A program made the translations under genes and the position numbers. A stretch of DNA of 64,000 nt from Membranipora membranacea. Taxonomy: Eukaryota > Bryozoa > Gymnolaemata > Cheilostomatida > Membraniporidae. Positions 1 to 9,923 of the stretch are shown in pieces. The notes under the pieces were generated by a model. The model saw only the letters and a program-made list of their open reading frames with translations, searched no databases and had not been told where the DNA came from. The stretch is from NCBI GenBank assembly GCA_914767715.1, contig OU612066.1:26386283-26450282 (forward strand). Reading direction: 5' to 3'. Every line of letters starts with the position of its first letter. The first letter of the stretch is position 1.

Positions 1-696
1 TTTGCATCAGAGGCATTCATAGATTTGTCCTGATTAAGTTGATGTGTGTCGCCATGTAAGCTGGCTTGATGTGATGCATTTGGTGTTGGTGCCGACTCTA
101 TGACCTGACTGTCACTCTGAGATTGTAGTATTGAGCTTGATGTCTGCAGTGTGTGAGCCTGGCTGGCTTCACTGAGCCCCTCTTGGATTGCAGGCTGACT
201 AGTGGAACCTGCTGCTTGATTAGAAGCATCTTCAGATAAATGAATGCGTGTAGTTGATTGGCTTTGAAGGGTACTTGGTTCTGAGGTTGAATCAGGAGAT
301 GTTGATGACTCTGAGGTTGTCATCATGTTTTGAGCTGTCGCTGATAATTGTCCTCTTGAAAGCTGCGGTATACTCTGTGGTTCTTCTTCTACAAAACAAG
401 TACACAAAACTCCAGATTAGAAATAGGCCCTTAGAACCTTTTCTGCACTACTTGACTCAAACAAGTAAAAAAGGTATACATGAACAAATCAATAATCACA
501 TATAAGAGGTACTATAAAGCTATTGTTTGTCTGTCTACAGAAGGCTCACTTCAGGCTAAACATTTAAAGCTCGACCTACAAAATAAATGTCTGGTAGCAG
601 ACTGATTGACTTACTTTGATTGAATTCACCATCCTTCATTTCATTCCCATCCCCGCGACCTGGGTCGGAACATTTAAACTCAGTGTCATCTGCCAT
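1..696 (-). CDS. First two coding exons of an unidentified gene, Ser/Thr/Gln-rich N-terminus, truncated by window edge
   Basis: Exon 1 is 615-696: ATG at 694-696, then MADDTEFKCSDPGRGDGNEM and seven more residues, ending at a strong gtaagt donor. Exon 2 runs from 388 (acceptor tttgtag) to beyond base 1, open throughout. The split codon A|AA closes the frame. About 156 residues are visible. The first 35 are acidic and the rest is low-complexity (Ser, Thr, Gln, Ala, few hydrophobics), so probably disordered. I do not recognise a family. It lies head-to-tail with the RNF213-like gene, 13.8 kb downstream of its stop. Since RNF213 proteins also begin with a disordered region and the family is often tandemly expanded in invertebrates, it could be a second copy, but nothing in the visible sequence proves that. 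Confidence 0.7.
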
Positions 697-1950
697 CAGA
701 CTTCACTGAAAATAAAAAATGACAGGAGAGTTGATCTTCTTTATTTTCGGAAAGTACCCAATTGGAAAGACTGAGAATCTGGAGTAGCAACTGGATAACT
801 TTTTCCTGTGACTTGTTGAATTCGATGTACAAGGAGTACAGTTTCCATTTATCTTACAATGAGAAAAATGTGTGTCCTCCTGCCTCGTAATAAGTCCGAG
901 GATCCTAGTAGGTAAGTTTTAGTTTTCAGGTCATGCGCAAAGCCTGGTTTTTAACACTCTGCTTGCCTGCATAAATACAGATATTTGATGAAATATGCCA
1001 TGCATGCTAGTGCAAGGTCCCTGAACCTAGAACCTTTTAATGCAATTATCTAGCATCCTAAATTCATGCTGCTCTGTATTGCCACTGACCACTAGCACTG
1101 GCAGGTTTGTCGTGATATTACATGGCACAGCTTTTGTATGGAGGTGATGGGTCTTGTAAACTTGCAGTCACACATACTGCATGTGCCTCTTGCTTCTGCT
1201 CTGAATCTTTCTTGTGATTACCTCACAATGAAGTGTGAGTCTTGCATCAGTTGAGAATCAAAATGGTCATGCCATTGGGTACAAGTGACTATAGATGTAG
1301 GCCTTTGAACTATTACATTGCATGTCTTCAAAGCAACAAAACAAGAAAAAAAGTTCTTGCCACAAAGTGGGCCTATTTGCCTCATACAGTTCTAAGAAGT
1401 ACTCCTGTTATGAAGTTGATTTCTGCCTTGTCCTGAGGCTTTGATTGAGACCACATTAGGCTAACAAATGCTGCCCTGGAGCTCTTCCCTGCATACTACC
1501 GTGACTAGTAGGTAGTAATTGTTTTGTATACTAGTATTACTGTGAATTTCTTGACCACCAGTTCACAGATATCAGAATCAAGTACCCTACACTGGATTAT
1601 GCATTATTGAATAACAATAACAACAATTGTCAAGCATAATTGAGTCATTTATTATCATCCTACCTTCATTTCCCACATCCACAAAGTGCCAGTCTAATTT
1701 AGATGTATGAGTGCTGAATTGTGGGTGCAATGAACTAAACCTTAGTTCATTGGTGGGTGTCTAGTCTGTTATTGCAGATTTGAGACACAATATAGACGAT
1801 GGTGATTTATTGCTTCAGGTAGGTAGATAACTGATTAAATGTCCAACTCAGCACTAGCAGTACTGGCTTGCTGAGTGTTGTATCACAATTCAGTTATGTG
1901 ACCTGAGGTTTCATATCGACAACGACAAAGTGATGAAGCTGCTCTCAGTC
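697..1950. other. Upstream region of the minus-strand gene ending at 1; no gene seen
   Basis: This stretch should contain the promoter and 5' untranslated sequence of the gene starting at 696. I see no canonical TATA box at a convincing distance and no open frame worth calling. The DNA is AT-rich without obvious repeats. Confidence 0.4.
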
Positions 1951-1953
1951 AGT

Positions 1954-2031
1954 ACCAAAAGGGGATTTCCCGAATGGTTGTGTTTTGTTACTTTTAACAC
2001 ACACCCACTAATGAGGGAAATCCCCTTTTGG
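1954..2031. repeat. 78-bp hairpin with 18-bp perfect inverted ends (ACCAAAAGGGGATTTCCC)
   Basis: Arms at 1954-1971 and 2014-2031 are exact inverse complements. Each arm contains a sequence fitting the NF-kB consensus (GGGGATTTCC). It lies next to the cluster of 17-bp inverted motifs at 2064-2250. Most likely a tiny MITE or transposon footprint. Confidence 0.75.
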
Positions 2032-2063
2032 TCATTCAATTGCTCGTATAATCGATACGGGTT

Positions 2064-2250
2064 CACTAAAATGCGGAAATCCGTGATCACGCAAATTCAC
2101 GTGCGTGTTTCGGAAATTTAGTGCGTATTTCCGCATTTTAGTCAATCCTGTGTGGGATTGACTAAAATGCGGAAATCACATTGTGACCTACTTGTGACCT
2201 TGAAAAGCATATTTCCGCATTTTAGTCAAAATTGACTAAAATGCGGAAAT
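2064..2250. repeat. Five alternating copies of a 17-bp motif (GACTAAAATGCGGAAAT)
   Basis: Copies at 2064-2080 (first base varies), 2160-2176 and 2234-2250 on the plus strand, and inverted copies at 2127-2143 and 2211-2227. Related copies occur at 9252-9268 and 9328-9344. The pattern forms several possible hairpins and looks like nested ends of small transposons of one family. Confidence 0.8.
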
Positions 2251-4544
2251 TTCAAATTTAGCTTTTTTACCACTGAATGTGGCCTGTAAGAAAAAAATTG
2301 GTATGTGTTCTATGAAACCATCTCATAGGCTATGTGTATGGGCAATCTGGGTTAGATAATGTGTTTTAGTACAGCTGTAGCACTATTTATGTAAAGCGGA
2401 ATTCCCAGTGAAAACTTCAGTGAATTATGTACATTAATATACAGGAGAAGATAACTCTAATATGATGATTTGTCAAACAAAATCCCCATACTAGTTACTA
2501 TTTCTATTTCTATTTTGATAGAGGCAAGTTTTATTGAGGAGAAATGCTTTTATGGGCATATTATACATTGAGAGTGAAGATATAGGACACTAATATACAT
2601 TGAGAGTGAAGCCATATAATATATGCAATTAGCAACCCGGGTGTTTACACATCGATAGTTAACCTGATATCTTAGAAGTGGTGACGTTGGGTGATTATCA
2701 TGGTAGTAGCAAAAAAGTCATCGGAGAACATAGGAAAACATCTGTGAAAATATGTGGATCAGTCTATTGGTGATCCAGTCCTTCATAGCAGAACCGTATA
2801 CAGTAGAGCATAGCCAGCCACTTTGAAACCAAAGATCATTTTCCGGGAAAGGCAGGGTGGTCCTTGTCATAACAATTCATAAGTGTTTTTGGTTTTTCAT
2901 TCTGTTCTATTGAAGTGCAAATGAACTAATTATAACTTATAATATCTAAGCACATAGTCAAGATTGCGTGACGAGACAGTAATTATACTTTTTATTTTCA
3001 TAAGCCACACAATAATCATATTGATCAGCCTGTATAAAAGCACAAGTGAGTCCAACAATGTAGTTGGTAGTTATTTATAAAACAATTCATTGCTTCAGGT
3101 ATTGATAGTGTAGATGCGTAATATCAGCCAATATTTTACTGAAATCAGGGGTAGTTTATAAGCATACATACATCTGTAACTTTGATTCACTTTGGTGTTT
3201 ATGAAATAAAACTGACCTACATTAGACGAGTTGAATTTTGGCAGGAGGAAAAGTTTGACATTTCACAATCTGAAATTTATCGATAGACTACATTTACTTT
3301 GGAAAGCTCTCTATCATTTCTACGAAGGTACCAGCTAGTACCAGCTTGATGGCTGTGTCTTTCGGCTCGAAGACACAATTCATGTTGATTGGAGAGTCTG
3401 TTGTGACCTTCTGCACAAGATGGACTAGAATCTATCGATCATGAGGCAGCTTCAGTCCATAGCAAGAGTTATTCTCAGCAATCACAGAACTCGATAGATG
3501 CATCCCTAGAAGAAAATATAAAAATGCCAACTTTCAGCTGAGCAGACCGGGGGCAACTTAAGGACGTCTTATCACCGGTTGTCCCCTCATTGAACTTACA
3601 TGTCAAAGAGAGAACAACTCTATGATTTGTCTCAATTTGAAGTGAAAAAAAGACAGGGAGCAGGGAGGGTATCCCACCCGTCCTCCCTGCCGAAAAGGAG
3701 ATTCCCTGATGAGACAGAAACAAACAAACTGCAGCATCTTCCCTAATGATATTGAAAATGCTTTGACCACCCCCTAGCTAATAGCTGATGGTTGATCATT
3801 GTGCGGGTCTCTAAAGGTCGAATGTTTCAGAATTTATTTCATATCTTTCACATACAACTAGGGCATATGCCTCCAATCGGACAAATTATCCTGTCACAGT
3901 ATCATATGACATAAGGTTATGCTTTAGATACACGCAGACCATCCTTGGTATTAAATCTAACTGCTAACTGCACAGTAGGTAAGTCTTTTGGACAAGAGCG
4001 ATCAACTTCTAGCATGTCATGGCAAGATTGGCAGTCTTTTCTCAAGATCAGCTTCCAATATTGGAACTGTTTGTTTGACATGCTAGCTTCCTAGTCACTT
4101 TTGGTCCCGCACCACATGTATCTCTTCACACCCAGTTGTGAGAGATGCCTAGCGAGTTTGGAGGTATTGAAACATGTTTTTTATGCACATTATACTCATC
4201 AAGCCCAAGTGTCTCGCAGTTATAAAATTGAAATTAGGACAGATTATTTGTAAAATAATATTTGCTGCCGCAGGCCTGTATAATGCAAGTCCCTGACCGG
4301 CAGTAGTATGACGAAAAATTATCAGATAAATTTGAAAGTGGGATTCTGAAGTATTGAACAATGATGTGGTTTGATTCAACATGTCTCAATATATATAGAT
4401 ATATATATATATCACTGACCTTATTGTACACAGTTCTTCACCATTATAAATAAACATGCTGCATAACATCAGTATACTAATACTGCAAACCTGAGCAAGG
4501 AGTCTGGAAATCATCTGAAATAAAAAATGAAATATAAAATTTGT
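2251..4544. other. Intergenic, no gene seen
   Basis: Only short chance frames. It holds a TA-rich run near 4390-4412 and a short inverted stretch of AGGGAGG/CCTCCCT near 3655-3690. I see no RNA gene. Confidence 0.4.
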
Positions 4545-4760
4545 GGGGACGGTGAAATGGTGCAATCGGTTAGCGGGCTTGCTATTCACTGCCAGGCGAT
4601 TGGTGCCGCAGGATTTTTGAGTTCAAATCCCGTTGGGGGAGCTTTCAAGATTGATTGTTCCAGCCCCCAGCACCCATCGGGTGTATACCTCTTCTATAAA
4701 ATGGGGAACCATTGTTACTGCCTGTTAAACACATTAGTGGTTTGTTTACTCCAACCCTAG
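4545..4760 (+). mobile_element. tRNA-derived SINE
   Basis: An A-box-like sequence (TGGTGCAATCGGTTAGCG, 4559-4576) and a B-box-like sequence (AGTTCAAATCC, 4620-4630) lie at Pol III promoter spacing. They are followed by about 130 bases of non-tRNA body ending near a CTATAAAATGGGGA tail. The cloverleaf is not intact, so this is a SINE or tRNA pseudogene, not a functional tRNA. It can also be read through as a chance open frame. Confidence 0.65.
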
Positions 4761-7700
4761 AATGTAAGGAAGTGTAATTTTGTGGCAGCAGGGAGGCTAC
4801 ATGTGATATGGAATTTCTACAGATAGAATTTTTTTCACATTGTTAGTCACATTGAAGAGAATTTCAAGCCCCTAACTTCTTAGGGGTTATATCCTCTCTT
4901 CCTAAGAGCACAAAAAAACCGTGTTTGAAGAGGATAGGTTCTTTTGAACTACCCAAGAGGAGTTATAATAAAATGGCTTTGTGGAAATTGGGGTGAGCTA
5001 ACATAAAGTCACCTCATAACTAGCTTATTTATTTACTTCTCTTGGGTTATTTATGAAGGATGCCCACAAACCAATTATGAAAACTTGAGGCGTTGCATGA
5101 AGTGACATGATGAGATCGTACTGTTTTTTTCCAGTACTGGTAGTGGAAAATTCAGTCTTCCGCCAATATGATTGGATGATATTTTTGCTCGTTTTGGTTC
5201 CATGTACGTGGTTGTAAAACCATGATTAATTTTTTTTATCGAGGCACATATGGGGACAAGCCATACTACAGGAATAACAGAAAAATAGGTAGCAACAGGT
5301 GCTCAGTAAAATCCCGCCTCCAGCCGCGCGATGTATATATGAGGGTTCGACTAAAGCTGTGGGCTCATTCTCGGTGTAGTAGTGATCACGAAAGTTTTGT
5401 ACGGGTACTCTCGAGAACAGAACAAAGAGGAATGTTAATGATTGTAATTGTTCCTCACTTCAACATGGTTGCATTTTTCTATGTATTGTTAGGAGTTTTT
5501 AAGATATAAATGGACCAGCGGATAGGGCACTCATCTATTTGAGGTTTGCAGTGAAGTTTTATAAAGGACAACTTGCTGATAGCCCTCTGTTTACAGCATA
5601 ATTCTGTCGCCAGAAGTGTCTTAAACACGAGGCAAGTGGTATGATCAACACCTACTCCCACCTTATGATCATTCAGGGATTATGAGGCAACTGAGATAGG
5701 TCTAGAACATATCACTCGCAGCATGTAATGCCAAAAGTTATCAAAAATACCTTAACATAAAGTCTCTTTCCCATGTATCCCTCTCTTTGGATAGTCATGA
5801 TCACGCATGCAGCATTGTCCTTGCATGATATGATGAAAGTAATCGACCTGTATTAACTCACAGATCGAATTAACTTTTTGTGACACTCAGTTCTACAAGT
5901 ACCAATAACAAACAAAATCGTTGCCAAGCTACTTCAAAAAAACGCCTGCGATGGATTTTTGAGGTAAGATACAAACAATTGGACATCGTTTGACAAACTG
6001 ATCAATGATGAGGATACAGATATATTAGTTGTTCTGCAATTGATGAATCAAATTGAATTACTGGAGCTCAATGGGAAAAAATGAATAACTGCTGATTTTA
6101 GACGTAAAATGTCATAATCATGTCATAATTTGACACTAATTACCTTACCACCTAGCAACTCAGCTTTCTTCACATTATTCGGCAATTTTTTAAGTTTTGT
6201 GACCAGGTCCACTTACAATGGCTTTTGCTTGTTGGACCAATGAACTACCTCATTGGTTAGACAGGCATATTGTATAGTGCTGAGTACTGCAGACGAAACA
6301 GTGGCATTTCCTGTGAGTAACCAGTGGAGATCTGACATCTTCACTACCACACATCTGAAATGGCAAGTGGTCTTCAACCTCATTTCAAAAGTGCACTAAA
6401 TTACTTCAATTATACATGGACAATCAGTGCAACCAAATATGCTACTTCTCAGCAATGTGTTTAGAGATAATTTTATATTTCCAAGGCAAAGAGTTGCAAG
6501 GTGGCCGCTTTTTTTGTAGTGCAAGTATTTCACTTGATGGTTATCCGTTAAAAAAAAAGACTATTGGGATTTATGCACTATAAGCTGTCTAATAAATAAT
6601 TCTGTGGGCCAAAACCAAGAACCAAGGATCTTCATGATCAATTCATCAGCTTTAATGCTGAAAGAGGCGGTAAGTACATTAACACTGAGCTGTGCAGTGT
6701 AGGCATATGGCCCAAGTGTTATTTTTATTTCCAACGGTGCACTGTCTCGCGTGCTGGTCTATGAAACTTAATTATAGCATCTGAATGATGTGGAGCACAA
6801 TTAATTCAGGTTTAAATGGGTCGACTTCCAGCCTCATGACCTATCTATAGGCAAAAGGGCTCGCACCACCCTCACCCTGCTTGCACTCTCACTGCTCACA
6901 TATAGCTAGCGTTAAATTCTATTCAAAGTTACCTTCTCAATAAGGGTGAGCAGACAACTCAGCAAACAAATCATCTAAAGCATATTTTTACACAGGGTCT
7001 GACATATGCTGAAGTAATCTTATAGGAAAAATGAAAAGTCCACAGACATCTTTGTCATCTAGACTTGATTTTCCTAAAAAGACTACAGGTAGCCTACTCA
7101 CACTGATCTTTGTCTCAGTCGCAGTTCTCAATGAATAGAAATGAGTATGAAGACCACCAATCGCTCTTCTCACAGTCAAACCATCGCCAGTAAGAGAAAA
7201 AAACCTTTTTCCTGCAACAAGCAAATATCATGCACTTACAGGCCCAGGTAATATCCATACTGTACATTGTTTTTTTCTGCATATTCTTTCAATGCAATGT
7301 GGGTTATGATCTTCAGAAGTAATACAGTCAGAAGCAATACTATGGATAAATTGACAAATTTCTAGTAATCTGAATACAACTACATGTACATTTCTAAGAA
7401 CCACCAAGCCTCACTACTTTCAGCTTTCTAAAGTGGAGATCATAAGAAGGAGGGGTGTATAGTTTATGTATGATTAAGTTAGCTTGAAAAATCTTTTTTT
7501 TTCATTTAGCCATATGGCGTAAACAAACCAAAGCTCAATATTGGTGTGATATGAAGTGAATTTGTATGAATATCATAACAAGAACTTTTTTATCACACCT
7601 TCTAATGTAGGCTACAGCAACTGTGCTCGATCAGACCAGCAAGTAAGCTAGTGGAAAAACATCGGTATTTTGTAGCTGGCAACAGCAGTGTAGTGTTATT

Positions 7701-8170
7701 ATGCCCATACATAGCTATAGCAATTACAGGAGCAAACAAATTTTGAGAATTCTATCGACCATTGATAGTTCTGTGGTCGAGTACAAAATCAATTACGACA
7801 CGGACAATGCTTAAGGATATGTCCCCATTGATTCCCCAACAACCAATGTAAGAGGAATTAACTGAGCGTTAGGCGATCTACTGACCAAGGAAGCCTTTGA
7901 AGCACAGCACATGTTGTTCCAAATGAGTACAAATAAATGGCATTTTTACATCGAATTAATATTAATTAAAGTCACTCATTGTTGTGCTTTTGTACGGTGA
8001 GTGAGTATAATGCGACCACACGCAGGTCCCATGTCCCGAGGGCCGTAACATCCACACACAACTCATCACAACCCAGGGTTAATGTGTTGTGCGCCATGTG
8101 ACGCAGGGGGTTGGATCAAGTTGAAGTTAAAAGTTTAGTTTGAACGCACCAAACCGACCAAGACCTTGAC
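4761..8170. other. Intergenic, no gene seen
   Basis: About 3.4 kb of AT-rich sequence with short open frames only. None has splice sites plus a recognisable domain. No tRNA or repeat family stood out by eye. Confidence 0.4.
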
Positions 8171-8221
8171 AAGATTATGGACTTGAGTTCCTACCTAGGC
8201 TTATATATATAATGTAAAATA

Positions 8222-8905
8222 AGGCTTGCAAGTAAGTCCCAGGCCAGGGGCACCATGGGACTATCGGCATCTGGAGAACAAACAAGCGTGTAATAGTATA
8301 CTTCGCCAATCCGATGTCCATTGGCAAAGTAAGCCTGTCTTGAAAAGCTTTGTTTGAGGGTGGGCGCCGAAAAAAGCTTGTCAAGACAGGCTATGGGCAT
8401 GGCAAAGTATACATGCTTATAACCTCCACACAGTCACTGATCTAAGCACACAATACAGCACTGACTTGAGTAAGTGTAACGTGTTGGTATATAACAGCAG
8501 AGTATTGGTGAGTGGGGAGGCTACTAGACTTGTAACTAGTAAGCTGAGTAAGTAAGTAGTAATAATAGTAATACCTACAGTAAAGTCATAGGCATCTGGA
8601 GTTACAAGCATATATACTTTGCTAATGACCATGATCATGATCATGGACATTGGTCACCCATCCTAGTCTTTTCCAAGCAAGGTATAGGCCATAGGCATCT
8701 GGAGTTACAAGCATGTCCAGTATCAACCATACTGGACATGCTTGTTGTATTTGTAACTCCAGATGCCTATCTATCTATGGTAAAGGCATGGGCCCCTGGG
8801 ACTTACATGTCTTTTCTTTGCCAATGTCCAGTATCAACCACCCCAAAAAACACTGATACTGGTCATTGGCAAAGTAAAGACATGTAAGTCCCAGGGACCC
8901 ATGAG
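8222..8905. repeat. Cluster of nested foldback elements
   Basis: Two clear long palindromes: arms 8691-8723 with 8728-8770 (core ATAGGCATCTGGAGTTACAA), and arms 8788-8835 with 8854-8902 (core ACTTACATGTCTTTTCTTTG). Partial copies of the same pieces occur at 8222-8420 and 8585-8650. Probably several insertions and fragments of one non-autonomous DNA transposon family. Confidence 0.8.
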
Positions 8906-9249
8906 TAAAGTAGAAAAAGAAGTGATTAGTTACTACTGTTAGTCATTAGTGAAGTAATGATGATTATTATTATTTATATACATACAAACGTTGGAAATAT
9001 TTAGCTAAATTAGTGAGTGCTACTACTATACAAGGATGGAAACTGTTACCTGAAACTGGAAAGGAAAACACTACAGCAGTATAGTCTTCATTAGCAGAGT
9101 AGAGTATGCAGCTTTACAGAGCTTCTTCATGAAGAATACCACCAGGCATCAACCAAAATCCTGACCATGTTTTGGATTAGGCAGAAAATGAGATGACTAC
9201 CCCTGATTGGCTTGGTAGGATTCAATTAACCAATTAGAATGTGTTTTCC

Positions 9250-9350
9250 AAATTTCCGCATTTTAGTCATTTCATCGTAAAACTGAGAAACACGCGTGCT
9301 AACGCGTACTTTCAAGAGAAATTCCGCATTTCCGCGTTTTAGTGAACCCC
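9250..9350. repeat. Related inverted copies of the 2.06-2.25 kb motif
   Basis: ATTTCCGCATTTTAGTC at 9252-9268 and a variant (ATTTCCGCGTTTTAGTG) at 9328-9344. The sequence between them resembles the inverse complement of 2060-2130, with GGGTTCACTAAAA preserved. It is a second, inverted and diverged copy of the same element. Confidence 0.7.
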
Positions 9351-9509
9351 TAATCCATATATATTCTGTATGGGGATTTCGATATAATAGTTTGGGCATG
9401 CGCAGGTGATAATTAAGTTTTCGAGCATGCTGAATGACGTAGAATTCAAAATATAGGTCAAGTACAGATTTAAAGGTAAAGTGAAAGCGTGTCCATATGC
9501 ACATGTAAC

Positions 9510-9540
9510 CACTGATTTATAATACTATTATAAATCAGTG
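9510..9540. mobile_element. 31-bp perfect palindrome flanked by 8-bp direct repeats
   Basis: CACTGATTTATAA, spacer TACTA, TTATAAATCAGTG, bordered by CATGTAAC at 9502-9509 and again at 9541-9548. An 8-bp target duplication around inverted ends is typical of hAT and P superfamily transposons. It looks like a minimal element or a deletion remnant retaining only the two ends. Confidence 0.75.
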
Positions 9541-9619
9541 CATGTAACACTTTTACTTCCATTGCTATGCTGTAAACCGTGTTCTATGTCATTTGTAATT
9601 ATGCTCTTCGAGGGTGAAC

Positions 9620-9923
9620 ATGGCAGAGAGAAGAAACATCAGAAACTGTAGTACAGGCAGCTGTGAAATCCCCATTGGATGTATTGTTACACAATTTGAA
9701 ATAACCTTATTTGGCAGCATGAAAGAGAGCTTCAACACAGTTTGCTGCATATTTCAGGAGAAGTTATTTGATGACAGTCTAAAGTATTGTACTGGAAATG
9801 GTGAGTGAGATGGAATGTATCATGATGTATTAGGTTGCAGGGCATAGAGCCTCTGGTCCAACCAGCAGTTGCGCACAAATGTATAATCCAGCAATCAAAG
9901 ACACTGTTTGTTTTGTTTATTGA
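9620..9923 (+). CDS. Weak candidate: small two-exon gene, about 87 residues
   Basis: ATG at 9620 (context aacATGG) opens 181 nt to a good gtgagt donor after 9800. An acceptor (ggttgcag) precedes 9841, and the joined frame stops at TGA 9921-9923. The product would be Cys-containing (MAERRNIRNCSTGSCEIPIG...) with no domain I know. The only support is a plausible start, donor and acceptor in frame, which can occur by chance in 14 kb of repeat-rich DNA. It could equally be non-coding. Confidence 0.2.

Noticed and set aside
4149-4431. Minus-strand frames near the TA-rich run
   Set aside because: Low-complexity sequence (IYIYIY) read from a TA microsatellite; not a gene.
5222-5509. 95-residue plus-strand open frame
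   Set aside because: No domain, odd composition and no supporting signals; treated as chance.
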